Translations under genes and position numbers: made by a program
Shown here: in pieces, positions 34,500-46,065 of the stretch
Position numbering within the stretch: position 1 is the stretch's first letter
How the letters are laid out: the number at the start of each line of letters is the position of its first letter
Assembly: GCF_040869045.1 (NCBI RefSeq)
Contig: NC_090323.1
Coordinates: forward strand, 261,582,392 to 261,646,391
Direction of reading: 5' to 3'
Source: Eurosta solidaginis
Lineage: Eukaryota; Arthropoda; Insecta; Diptera; Tephritidae
Length of the DNA stretch: 64,000 nt
Notes under the pieces: model-generated
Database searches by the model: none
What the model saw: the letters and a program-made list of their open reading frames with translations, nothing else
Told to the model about the DNA's origin: nothing

Positions 34500-36605
34500 A
34501 TTTCGGCACTCAAATATTCTTACGCAGTGCCTTCGGAACTCACGGCGTATGCAGATGACGTTTCAATCATCATAAGCGGTAGGTGTATACCAAAAATCAG
34601 CTCCCTGATTCACGCTCTTCGGGTTGTACATGCCTGGGCATCTGGAGTCGGGTTAACCGCAAACGCGGAAAAACGGATATAACATTGTGACGAATATTAC
34701 CATCTCTAAGGTTATTAAATAAAGGCACAACAACATTTAAGCAAGCTACATAAACACTTTAATCATCATGTACACACATTCATACAAGCAGCAGAGAGAT
34801 ACTCCCAAACGCATGTCATCATCAGCTACTACTTCGCTCACATATACACACGCATATGGTTACATACTACAAATACACGCGCATATGGCTTGTGACCAGG
34901 TAGAGAATTCTATAAGAAGAAACGTCTAGACATTTGGGCAGAGAGTATAAAAGCAGCAGAAGCTGAGTAGGCCGGGATCAGTTTGATTTAAACACGCTAT
35001 CAGTTGCGAAGTGGAGTTTAATTGCCAAGTAATTTCAAAGTAGTCTAATAAAAACCATTGTGTAATACAGAATATTGGAGTGTTTTATTTAACAGTTTAG
35101 CGATACGAACGTAAGCAGAAGGTTGCAAATAAGCGGAATTTTCCTAAATTCGTTGCAATATTATATAATAGGATATATAAATTGCATGATTGGACGAAGC
35201 CTATGCTTGGAGGGGTAGCCCTACAAGAAAGTACAACACAAAATATCTAGGAATTATACTAGATAGTAAGTTATCGTGGTAACGCCATTTGGAAGAGAGA
35301 TCGAAGAAAGCCTCCGGGGCACCGTATCCATGCAAGAGGTACTCCGATGCACGCCCAAACTTTACCATTGGGTTTTTACGGCAATGACCAAGCTCATACT
35401 TTACTTAGTTTGGTTAAAAGCCACACAAAAGGTACGAATACGAAAAAACTGGATGGTGTATGCATATTATCAATGATTATCATAACGGTAGCTCTATAAA
35501 CTACCCCGACAGCAGCATTGCATGCCATTCAGCACATCCCACCTGCGGACCTAATGGCAAAAAAAAAAAAAAAATAGCGGGGTAGCTTTAGTGTAGGCCG
35601 TATGGCCAAAGCCGTATAGCGCCATTAAATAAAGGGCTAAAGGACTACATGGTACCATGCCTTCGTTCTTTAGGCCACAACAGAGCCGTAGAGTTAAGGG
35701 TACGGAAGTGGCAGAACATATTATACACGTATATAACGATGGTTTCAAATTAACGGAAACGGCCCGTTCTGCTCTTTACTGTGTCAATCCAGAAATAAGT
35801 AGATATTACGGACTGTGAGATCACTGCAGTATATTTCAGGCGGAAATTTTAGACGTGAACAAAGCAGCAGAAATTCTGGAGGAAGCGTGTTTAGGCGATA
35901 ATCTCAAACAGTACTTCATCAAGAAGGCTACTGGTACGAAAAGAAGCATTGGAGATACTTCGCTCATACCGCACCACACATCTATATTCCCAGTCATAAA
36001 AGAATATAAGGTAACGAAACTGGCGATGAGTTGGCAAAGGAGGGTGAAGCACTCGATGAATCGACGGTTAACGTGTTAATTCGTTTGGGAGAAATCAAAA
36101 GGAGAGAGGAGTTGCGTATGATCCTTCAAACAGGAGAGGCGTGGCCAAAAGCGCGGTGCTGAAAAATTTCTAAGATCATGAGCAAATCCTAAGACTTACA
36201 AAGCTGCCCATATCTCTAAATGGAAAAGAAGTAAGGCTCACAATGGGTGTAGTAACTGAACACCGCCTTCCGGCGTCATATGCTTATTAGTTGGGCCTCA
36301 TCAGTAGCAGTAGCTGTAGGTAGTGCGAGCTGCCGGAAGAAACAGTTGAGCTTGTTCTGTATTCATGTCCAGCGCTCGCGAGGTCAAGGCTCCGGAAACA
36401 AGCGGCGACGGAGTTGCCAGATCCCGAGGCAGAATTAAAAGAAAACTTTTAGCATTCTTCCAAAAGGACGGAGACAATTTATAATGTAGGTCCTTATACC
36501 TTATTGGAGTTTTTCGTTTGGTCGTAAAGCAAATTCTGATAACACTTTGGACACATTCAGTCTATGTTTGGTCTTAATTGGCAGACCGGTGAGGTTGAAC
36601 TTACG
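34500..36605 (+). pseudogene. Family N non-LTR retrotransposon split by a solo LTR
   Basis: The left part (to 34685) encodes TAYADDVSIIISGRC with the YADD catalytic motif, then VVHAWASGVGLTANAEKTDI. A solo LTR follows. The right part (from 35158) encodes KYLGIILDSKLSW, a decayed thumb region, and an RNase H segment with NKAAEILEEACLG (35855-35895). It then shows DELAKEGEALDESTVNV and IRLGEIKRREELRMIL (36025-36125), and ends with the N 3' tail at ~36560-36605. This is the longest N copy in the window, with numerous stops. Confidence 0.8.
34686..35157 (+). repeat. Solo LTR of a gypsy-type retrotransposon
   Basis: It starts TGTGACGAATATTACC and ends AAATTCGTTGCA (TG..CA). It contains a TATA box TATAAAAG at 34946-34953, a GATCAGTTTGATTTAA block and AATAAA at 35047-35052. 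The same landmarks occur in the LTRs at 43880 and 46066, so it is a diverged relative of that family. Flanks ACAT and ATAT may be a worn 4-bp duplication. It was probably left by LTR-LTR recombination. Confidence 0.8.
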
Positions 36606-39322
36606 GAATATCTATAATAAAAAATACCTATCTAGAAAATTACGAAAGGCAAACTTGTTTACGTCAAGTTTTCAGGCAGTGGTTTAAATCGCAATCGAGG
36701 TAAACAAAAATGCGAAAAAAATCGTTTCTTGGTTTAATTTGTGATTATATCAATATTAGGTACATATCCAATTAAAAGTTTATATTTGCTAGTCATTTAT
36801 AGATATCTACATACATACCTACATATGTCTATTTATGCATGCGCTTTATGCGGGGAGTGGTTTGTACAGCCACCTCATAAAAAATCATAAAAATATGCGA
36901 CCTAATATGTAAACCACGCCTACTATTTTAGTTCGAAGCAAATGGGTTGATATTTGAAAACAAAAAAAAATAAAAATTATGTGTAAGCTCTTGCAGATTT
37001 ATTTATAGCGGGAAAATATAAAATTTTGCTACGAAATATGGAGATATGCTACATATTACCCCAACTTTGCTGACGGCGCCATAAAATTACCCCGCCGTTG
37101 AGTTGCAGTGTGAGAGTGTGAGGCGTTTGAATTAACGGCATTCCAGTGTGGCAAAGAAAATCATAGCAATTGTTGAGAGTGGCGGTTCGGGAGGGCTTAG
37201 TTTATATGCAACCGAAATGCATTGGCATTTAAACGAGTTGTGATAGAGAGCAGCGAGTAACAACGCTTATTTACAGTTTGTTCAGCATATAAACGTAGCG
37301 ACGCTGCAGCGCGCTGTAAACAGAACTTGGGACGTAAAGCGCGCAGATAGGCGGAGCATGAACACAGCCACCCCACTACGATGTTGTTAAAAAAATAATA
37401 TAAAAAGCAGCAAACAAAGAAATAACGATTTTTAATGGCTTTTTTCGAACCAACAGCAACAACATTCTACCCTCTTACACAACAGCGCAGCGCTAGCGCT
37501 CATTTGTATAACAGGCTAGCGCGCTCTTTCACGCTGCAACTGCAAACCTCTATTGCCAGCACATAGAGAGCGCACCCCTCGCAACAAATTATTTCTGGTA
37601 TTGCGCTCTCACTCTATGCCTCGTGCATAACGATTCGACTGCACACATATATAGATAAATGTGTTTGCCTTGAGGGGTGGGCGCAACTTTGAGCAGCCGC
37701 TGCGAACAACCGTGCGAACTTGCAACTAGTTTGTGTTCGAACGTGAAAACGCGCGCATCGGCAAGCAAGTGTGAGCACGCTAAAACGTGTTTTAATAAGC
37801 AATAGCGGTGCAGCAGCGACGCAATGCATGAAGCGTACACACATCGTGCGCGCCCTAAGGAATAGCAACAACAACGCGGTGCGGAGGGGTGTGGCTTTTG
37901 AAACGCCGCCGCCGATGCATACGCAGTGATTTTTTCTAATTGGAAAAATTGGACCGGAAGTTGGTTAGTGTTAGCGACGGCTGAGCGCAATAACGGCGTT
38001 GCACGAAAATTCTAATGGTTGATATTGATGAGGAAGGAATAAGTAAATTGTGGGTAACGCAGTTGAATTATTATGCAGTTAGTGAACGATTTCTTAAATG
38101 GCGCGCGCGTGAATTAGAGGAAGTGCGAAGATGGGCGCGTTGCTGATATAAGAAAATTGGCAATAGCGCGTTAAAAAATTTTAAATAAAACAGCGGGAAA
38201 CACTAAAAAAATTAAGGAAAACTTAAAATATATATTTAAAAAGAAACAAATACTTGGTATGTTTGTTTGGCTATGAATTTGGTGAACTTCTTGCAAAGCA
38301 AGTTGACAGCGCTAGCAAAGTTCAAGTCACAATGTAATTCACCGAAAAAATGAAAATAAAAACTTTTGTCGCGTTCGTTACCAGTGAAAGAGTCAAAGTG
38401 TCAAATTACATCTAAAACAAGTTTCGACAGCATTGTTTTGTTGCTTTAACTGCGAAAAGCTGAAAAAGTTTATGGCGCGGTTTATAACAGACGGGCAGAA
38501 AGGTATCAACTTTGGTTTGCGGTTAAACTGATTTTGGACAGGTTTAAGCTGGCTGGCCAGCAAAGACCTTGACCCTGTCAACAAAAGCAACAACGAATTA
38601 GTGATATCAGTAGCATTTAAAACAAACCTTGAGTAAAAATAACAACAAACTGTTGGTCGATTAGCAAATTGCTATGGCCATTATAAAAAAAGCTGACTTG
38701 CCAAAGTGTGAAAAAATACAAGTTTTTAGTTGCTAATGCTTGCATTCAAATGTCAAGTCAACTGTCAAATAATTGTTGTAGCATACATTCGGGCTAAAAG
38801 TGTTTCGTCAGACAAAACAAAAAAAAAAGTCGGAGCGCGCGTGTTCATACCACTCGTCAACAACTGATGCCGCTCATTTCGAATGTCAAACAGTGGCAAA
38901 GTGTCGTAAATGATTTGAATGACAATAGCCCAATGCTTACAGTTACTAATTTTGCCTAAATAATAACAACAAAACTATGAGTAAATTTTTCAAACATATA
39001 TAAGAACTGTTATACAGTGATATTTAATTTTTGTGTTGTAATCAATTTTGACTTTTTTTTCTTTTTTAATTGATGACAGCAAAAAAAATATAGAGAAGAG
39101 CAAAGTTCGCAAAGATAAAAACGGAAAATAACTTTACGCCAGAGCGGCTTTTCAGTGAATAAATTCAATAATTTTAAAAGTAACAGCTTTGCATTCGAAT
39201 ATGCCATGTAATCCATTGATTTCCCTGCGTTAGGCTTTGCAGTATTAAAGCCATTCAACACATTTTTTTGATCAAGAAAAAGAAAGCTTTTCAGTTTATA
39301 AAGTCACTGAAAGCGCTTCAAT
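36606..39322 (+). promoter_or_regulatory. Candidate promoter and 5' leader of the Iroquois-like gene
   Basis: The region upstream of the 39323 exon is largely free of transposons and clearly GC-richer at ~37030-38130. It has GCGC-rich stretches and (AAC)n/(AAAC) runs, as expected for the control region of a developmental gene. ATATAAAAAG at ~37399 is TATA-like, but no start site can be fixed and splicing of the leader cannot be excluded. An opposite-strand frame at 37589-37990 is low-complexity in composition and is not called as a gene. Confidence 0.4.
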
Positions 39323-39373
39323 ATGGCTGCTTATGCGCAGTATAACGGCTGTGGATATCCGTCGGCAAACCAA
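39323..39373 (+). CDS. caup: First coding exon of an Iroquois-complex homeobox gene (caupolican/araucan-like), partial
   Basis: ATG at 39323 opens a 17-codon frame, MAAYAQYNGCGYPSANQ, that ends exactly before GTAAGT (39374-39379), a consensus splice donor, in phase 0. From memory, Drosophila Caupolican starts with a peptide of the same length identical at about 12 of 17 positions, and Araucan is also similar. Iroquois proteins are TALE-class homeodomain transcription factors that pattern the dorsal body, eye and sensory-organ fields in flies, acting in the nucleus. The homeodomain and IRO box would be in downstream exons beyond this window. The ATG context CAATATGG is acceptable. The call rests on a short peptide plus the splice site; caup versus ara cannot be decided. 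Confidence 0.55.
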
Positions 39374-39717
39374 GTAAGTTATATTACATTAACAAGCGGC
39401 AATCTTTTGTAGATAAGTTGCAAAAAAGCACTTGTACACTCAGAAAATAAAACATTTCCTTAAAAAATTTCTTTTAACCGTACACTTGGTTTGAAAGGGA
39501 GTTTGGTCAAAAATCTAAAGCTACCTCCCAATATATTCCATTAAATATTATCTCTGCCGTACGACTTGGAAAAAACTTAAAAATCCATTAGAGTTCGTCC
39601 TTCCGTCTGTTAACACGATAACTTGAGTAAAAATTGAGACATGATTACGAAATTTCAATATACGCGCTTATCTCAACTCAGAGTAAATTAATATTGAACA
39701 CCTGCAAACTCGAACAA

Positions 39718-40010
39718 AAACCACGCCCACTTTTCAAGTATCTAAAATTTTGAGAAATGTTATACATTCATTATTTTATTACCAGTGGCGCCGGATTTTG
39801 GGAAATTACCCTTTTTGAGGGATACTTCACTATTAAATTTGGAAACCGACGAAATCGAAGAGAAACCACACCCATTTTTAAAATATCGTAATTTTCGAAA
39901 AATGTAAAAAATTTGATTACATGTTACCAGTGACGCCAGATTGTGTAAAATTACCCTTTTTAAAGAATATTTCATAGTTAAATTTAGTAAAAGGGAAAAA
40001 TCGGAGAATT
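39718..40010 (+). repeat. Two-unit tandem repeat (~146 bp)
   Basis: AAACCACGCCCACTTTT (39718) and AACCACACCCATTTTT (~39864) open the two units. Each continues with a TAATTTT/AAATTTT-GA-AAATGT block, TTACCAGTG(G/A)CGCC(G/A)GATT, AAATTACCCTTTTT and TTAAATTT. It lies just downstream of the exon. Confidence 0.65.
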
Positions 40011-40990
40011 TTTTTTCTTTCATATAAAGAAAGGGGGTGTCTTATAGCAACATGATTAGGGTATGAAAAGCTTAACATACTATAACTAAAAATAATCAGC
40101 ACTCAGAACAATTAAAGTATTGTGGTTCGTTGATTTTCATTCGTACTGTACCTGGACACAATTTCACTGGAAAATTCATTTATATATCTTGCTATTCAAG
40201 AAACAATTGCCATTATTTGTTCTGCTTGGTCTGTCATTCGTATTTTGCACAATTTACAACTGTTTAAATTTCTTTAGTACGCTACAAAGTTGCCAGGAAG
40301 AGGAACAAACAATGGCTGGTTAGAATTTGTGCTGGACGATCCATTCAAAGCACTACCACATTTGATAGCTCGGAATCCATTTTTTTTTTTGTGAAAAATA
40401 CTGTTCTCGGCTCTCATAAAAATTAATGTAGGATATGAATATTTCTACTCTATTTCTTTTAAGTATTTTACTCAGCTGATGATATCGCTTCTGTAGCTGA
40501 GCAGCTTTGGATTTCCACGCTTGAAAAACCGCTGCATCAACGACTCGGGAAAAACATGAACAGGATTAGCTTGGTTTTATTGGGTCACTTGAGAGTACTG
40601 CACAGGCACAACGTCCAAGAAAAGAAAGGAAAATAAAAAACAAATTAAACCATGTGGGAATTTCATGTGACTCTTTTTCTTTCAGATGTGGGAAATTAGG
40701 GATTTTTTTTAAGTTTCTGCGGGTAAGTTCACAGAGATTATCTGGCATCACTGTTCACTACCAAAAGCCGATAAATTGATGGAACTTGATAAGTGAGTTG
40801 ACTTTGTGATAGAAAATTGAAAAACTGAAAAACAAAAAAAAAAAAAAAATAGAAATTTGGTAAAGTTTTGTAAAATGGGAATACGAATGGGAAAATTGCC
40901 CATATTTAAAAGTTTTACAAAAAAATTAATCAAAATCTGTTAAAGATATCATGTTGAAATTTGGCAGGGAGGTTTTATAGCTAATATATA

Positions 40991-41970
40991 CAGTACAGTC
41001 GGAAAGTTTTAGAACAAGATAAAAAAAGATGTTGATGTTGAAATAGCTTGAGAATTGTATTTTTCCAGATTGAAAATGGTCAAGTGAAAGGAAATATCAA
41101 TCGAAATACGAGCCCAACTCGTTATTTTGCAAAAAACAGGGAAAACCTATCGAAAAAAAGCGAAACTTTTGAAAATATCTCTGTGTTCAGTTCATGCGGT
41201 CATTGGAAGATATCTGGAAACTGGACAAAATACTAACAGAAATCGGTCTGGTCGATCAAGAGAGGCAAATCAAAGAATCGACAAAAAAACAGAAGCGTCA
41301 ATGAAAGATTCAAAGCAGATTGCATTGTGCCACCTGTGCGGTGGCTCAGTGATGGTTTGCGGTTGTTTCGGCTACGCTAGCGTTGGTCAACTAAAAAAAT
41401 TGAAGGAATTATGAAAACGGAGCAGTATCACAGTATACTCCAATGCCATGCAATACCATCTGTCATTAATTTGATTGGTCTAGGATTCATTTACCAACAA
41501 GATAATGATCTGAAAACATCAAAACTTTGTATTTCTTATTTAGAACGAAAAACCGGTAACCTTGATACAATGGAGTGGCCACCACAATCCCCCAATTAAA
41601 TTGGATCGATGTGTGAGAGATCTAAAGCCAACAAGCTTTCCTGACTTCTGAGATTGTTTGAACGAACCGTGGAATAATATTCCACACCAAACACTTCAAA
41701 AACTCGAAAGAATGCCGAGATTGTGCGCTGCAGTCATCAAAGCACAAGGTGGCCATTTTCAAGAAAATCGCTTAAAGTAACATACTCACTGTTTTCTTAT
41801 AAATTTTGATGGAAATTTCAGTAAAACTCATTAAAGATGTCTTCGGATCATAGAACTAAGTTGAATGTACAAACCTACTGCGAATATGTGAATAATATTT
41901 TAATAAATGATACGATAAACTGGCAAAAACAACTTTTTTCATCTTGTTCTAATACTTTCCGACTGTACTG
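40991..41970 (+). mobile_element. Tc1-type DNA transposon, internally deleted, TA duplication
   Basis: Termini are CAGTACAGTCGGAAAGTTTT and, inverted, CAGTACAGTCGGAAAGTATT. They match over ~38 bp with two differences and are flanked by TA. Inside are pieces of a Tc1 transposase. An HTH segment (GKTYRKKAKLLKISLCSVHA, ~41135) runs abruptly into the C-terminal half of the DDE domain (GGSVMVCGCFG, ~41340), so the first catalytic Asp region is deleted. IYQQDNDLKTS (~41490) keeps the second Asp motif and EWPPQSPN (~41570) follows. A tail with CAAVIKAQGGHFQENRL (~41725) precedes the right TIR. Stops and frameshifts are present. Confidence 0.9.
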
Positions 41971-42220
41971 TATATATAAAGGCAATCGATTAAGCAAAAT
42001 CGATTACCGTAAACAGTTTTTTTAAAGCTAATCTCAACAAAATATTCAATATCTTTGCTGTATATAAACAAATTGCGCTGATGTTTCACCTCAGTATCTA
42101 TCTGTCTCTACATTACTAAATCGCACAAAATACAACGAATTTGAATGAAATTTGATAAAAATATTGTTTGAATAAAAAAAACACATTTTCCTGGGACAAA
42201 AATTTGGTGATCGCCCACAT

Positions 42221-43042
42221 TTTATACCCAGCCGTACGGCTGTCCTTAAGTCCGTACGTGCGTACAATATAACTTGAGCAAAAGTTCAGATATCCAGGGG
42301 TCTCATTGAATCCGATAGTTTTCGGAATCTGATTTGAAACCAATAACTATTTGCGCCCTGGATAGTGAAATATTCGCTTTGATGTATAAATTAGATTTTT
42401 AGACCAAAAAGAAAAATAATTCAATCACAAAACCAAAATATTTTGGATTCATTGCAGCAATATTCATTGATTTCAAATCCAATTTCGACAACAAATCGAT
42501 TCCATGATACCATTGATCTTCACCAAACTCAGTATGTATTTGTATTGATAATGCCCGAAATCGGATAATTACCACGCCTAGATTTTCTAGAAGCGGTTAA
42601 TATCAATTTGCAATTTTGCAGAAATATGGTCCTTGATATTATTCATAGAACTGAGGAAAATGCGTTACCAACCACGCCCATATTTTTAAAAAAGTTGCTC
42701 AAAGTTTCATCCTTTACAAAATTTGTAATTTGTTTATTGCACTTAATTACATTACCATTTTAGATATGTTAGTGTCAATTAAGCAAATTAAAAACAAAAT
42801 TTAAAATGTTTTGACCCGCTCCTTTACTTTTAATAACAAAGTCGTACAAAAAGCGACAAATTTTTAAAAGAGTTTATTAAGAACATTGTTTCATTGACAG
42901 TAACTGTTTTATGGCTTCTTACGGAATATGATATTTGCGTATGTGTAGGTAGTCTGTTTCAGCTTTCACATATATTTGAGAGCATACATCTGGGTATATA
43001 ATATTCGGTTTCGCCCGAACTTATACGTCCTTACTTGGTTTC
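42221..43042 (-). repeat. Dispersed repeat family D
   Basis: Read on the reverse strand it begins AAGTAAGGACGTATAAGTTC, GGGCGAAACCGAA, TATATACCCAG. It ends CAGCCGTACGGCTGGGTATA near 42221. Other copies are at 60288, 61441 and 62305, with a tail at 47130. Shared interior signals are CCACGCCCA-type and ACTTGAG(C/T)AAA blocks. Function unknown; no coding capacity. Confidence 0.6.
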
Positions 43043-43499
43043 CTTAAATTTTCGCTGGTAAACGAGTTGTAGCTCCTTAAAGTATGCTTCTAGTATCACC
43101 AAACTATGAACACGTGAGCAGAGCCTAGCAACATCAAAATAGCTAACTGTAAAATTAAGCAAGTAAAAAAGTCTAAAAAAAGTGGGCGTTGTTATCGTCT
43201 GATTTCGCTCATTTTCAATACCAATCTATTCGTGTTCAGATAAGCACGTATACCTAATTTGGTGAAGATATCTCAATATTTGCTCAAGGTATTGTGTTAA
43301 CTGACATACAGTTAACTGGCGGGCAGCCAGGGCAACTGCCATGGGGCCCTGAAGGTTTTTGGGGGCCCGGTAAGGCAAAGCAGTATTGAAAGTACTCTAA
43401 CTAGGATTTCATAAATACATACATATTTTGTTGCTATAAAAATTGTTTTAAAATTGAAAATCACTAAAATAAAATCATAAGCATCCAATCAAATACTAT

Positions 43500-43635
43500 G
43501 GGGCATAGTCATAGTCGAAATAAATTGTGATTTTAAGTTAGATAAACGTTTTTGACACAATTTTATAAGCGCTATCTGTCAAAAATGCTTCAACTAACTT
43601 AAAATCACATTTTATTTCGACTATAACTATGCCCC
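43500..43635. repeat. 136-bp inverted repeat (42-bp arms)
   Basis: 43500-43541 begins GGGGCATAGTCATAGTCGAA. 43594-43635 is its reverse complement with two differences. The 52-bp centre also contains GTTTTTGACA/TGTCAAAAAT, so the whole stretch can fold back. There is no coding capacity. Confidence 0.85.
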
Positions 43636-43879
43636 TATCGGTTTGGTCGTATTGCTTTTTCATTTTTGTAAAAGTCAGCGACATCTGTAAATACAGGCTG
43701 ATAATAAACAGCACTAGTTTTGAATCAATACTTTCCATATTCGCAGACCAAAAAGCACGGAAGGGTTTCCTTGGCTGATTCAAGCTCTTAAAATGTACAT
43801 ATTTAGAAAAAGTTAATGTAAGAAAATCAAACAATGAAATCTAACATTTCATTTATGTAAGTGCTCCAGTAAATCTTAT

Positions 43880-44396
43880 TGTAACGAATTTTTGTGGTAA
43901 GTATTCCTCTTATTTCAAATCTTCTGCTAACGTTCGAATCACTAAACTATTGAATAAATAAATCCAATATTGAATAATGCAAAAAATGGTCTTTATTAGA
44001 CTACTTGAAAATAACACTTATACTTTGCAACTGATAGCTCGCTTAAATCAAACTGACTTGTCATGCCTCAACTGTTACCGCTTTTATACTGTTTGATTTC
44101 CTCGTTGACATATTTCTAGGCGCTTTTATTTCTAGAATTTACTAGTTAGTTACCAGCTAGAAAATTACCAGCTATAACTGCGTTTATAGCTTCTCATATG
44201 CGCGTGTATATGTGAGTGATACTTTCACAAATTGTTGCCTACTTTTGGGAGTATCTCAGATATATGCACGTGTTTGTGCGTTGCTCTCCGCCGCTTGTAT
44301 GGACATAATGATTGATTTATTGATGTGCTTACAAGTCACTGCTTAGTAGTGGCTTAGATATTATAGTATCCCTTAGTGTTGCTAATGTTCATCACA
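43880..44396 (-). repeat. 3' LTR of the gypsy-type element
   Basis: 517 bp, TG..CA ended in the element's orientation. It carries a TATAAAAG promoter motif (plus-strand CTTTTATA at ~44092). It differs from the other LTR by scattered substitutions and small indels. Confidence 0.9.
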
Positions 44397-44407
44397 CTTC
44401 CCTCCAC

Positions 44408-46006
44408 CTAAGTCTGATCGTCCCGATCAGACAAATCTCTTGATCTAAACGCCGTTAGCATCTCCAAGTGTACCACCCTTCTATTTCGTGATTTCCAATG
44501 GTTTGTATGCGGTAGATGTTATCATTGATATTCTTCACAACTTTATACGGGATTTCCCAACTGCACCAAAATTTGGATGGAACACCTTTCCGCCAGTTAG
44601 GGTTGTACCAAATCTCCCTCCAAGAACCCTTCCGAATTATTGTTCTCATCGTACCTGTGTTTCATCTTACTACTCATTATCCTGGATCGTTCCCTCGCAC
44701 TCTGTTGTTTGGCCAATGAACTACTTTGCAGAGCTTGCTCTTGACGGATTGGCTTCACATAATAAGTATCGTTCCGGCGTTTCCCAACAGTAGTGCGCCC
44801 TGGCTTGAAACCACCCTTGCATTCTTTCTGGGAAATTCTTTCGTTCATTTTAGTGCGTCCATTAGGGTTTTTCAATGCCAGTGTTTCTCTCGCAGGGGAT
44901 ACCGCTTCGGCAAATGTTAGTTTTGGATTCACATATGTAGCTCTTTTCGTTTCCACATCCCGTATGCTATTTATAAAACTCTGAATATTTACCCTTTCGG
45001 TGTATTCCACGGGTGCGTCCGCATTTGCTAAATGTGCCAGCCTTTCAACATCCGACGCAAACTCTTGCAATGTTTCCCCAGCCCTCTGGAAGCGGTTCAG
45101 TAACTCAATTTTGTATATCTGTTTCCTATGCTCGGTTCCGTGTTATCTCTCTAGAGCGGCGATCAATGCTTCATAACAGTTCCGTTTGCCCTCTGGAATG
45201 GTTTGTAAGATCTCAGCTGCAGGCCCTTTCAATGCCATGAGCGGTGCAGCAACTTTATCTTTAGCATTCCAGTTGTCCACTGCTGATGTCTTCTCAAATT
45301 GAAGTTTAGAGACCTGGAAAGGAACAGAACCGTCAATGGATGGTGTTTTTACCTTTGGATTACTCTTTGAAACTGCTAGGCGATTTAGTTGCAACTGCTC
45401 GATACGTCCTCTCAAAGCATCCACCTCGGCCTCGATTTTTTCCTCAAACTGTAAAATTTTTGTATCCTGTGCCTCCAGCTTCCATGATACCCATATCTCC
45501 TGTGCCTACAGCTGCGAGGATATGCAGGCATCCTGTGCTTTCAACTGCTCAGCCCACTGAGATATCAAATATGTCTTCTGCTCCTCCAGTTGGGATGCCA
45601 TATATGCCTTCTGTTCTTCCAGTTGAGATGACATTTCCTGGGCTTCAATCTTGTATATTTTATGGTTGTCCTGGGATTCTAGTAGTGTTTCCATCTTGGA
45701 TCCTATACGTGTCTCATGTGATTCCAGTTGGGATGCCATTGTCGATGTTTGAGCAGATATTGCAGCCAAAATCATGTTCAAGTCTGTGCTCGTAACTGTC
45801 TGCGATGTTTCGTTTTTCTCTTCAATTTTTGTTGTTGTCTCGTCCCCATCAGGATGAAAGATATCATCGTCCACGTTAATTCCTTCCGACTCCATAGCAT
45901 CTCGTAGTCGTGCCTGAAGTTCGAGTTAATTGCCGGTTGTATTCAACCCACGGCTCTCCAACTCCTACTTCAGTTGCTGGATCCTGAATTCACTCAACTT
46001 TGCCAT
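44408..46006 (-). pseudogene. Gag pseudogene joined to the C-terminal end of integrase
   Basis: The frame starts at ATG 46006 with MAKLSEFRIQQLK. A stop interrupts a SAP-like motif (ELESRGLNTTGN), and a second stop follows soon. A coiled-coil stretch follows with repeated SQLEEQKAYMA/SQLEEQKTYLI units (~45640-45550), another stop (~45505), then the Gag core. The core includes FEKTSAVDNWNAKDKVAAPL (~45300), a stop at ~45144, and LNRFQRAGETLQEFASDVER. Near 44700 the frame switches without a Pol region into an integrase tail (SSKMKHRYDENNNSEGF). It continues after a frameshift into WEIPYKVVKNINDNIYRIQT and stops at 44408. Gag would form the particle; SAP motifs bind DNA in other proteins. The breaks make it non-functional. 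Confidence 0.85.
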
Positions 46007-46065
46007 GTCCAAGTTGTATTCGCAATCTTCGGAATTTATTCAACAATTCCTCTTCTGACACCAAT

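Noticed and set aside
34686..35157. The solo LTR as an alternative promoter of the Iroquois-like gene
   Set aside because: Same orientation and has a TATA box, but nothing in the sequence shows that its transcripts reach or splice to the 39323 exon.
37589..37990. 133-codon reverse-strand frame in the GC-rich region upstream of the exon
   Set aside because: Two overlapping frames of similar length, Cys/Ala/His-biased composition from GCGC-rich DNA, no family motif; more likely antisense of a leader or promoter.
45336..45795. Plus-strand frames of up to 151 codons over the gypsy interior
   Set aside because: Opposite strand of the Gag pseudogene; shadows of its repetitive coiled-coil coding region.
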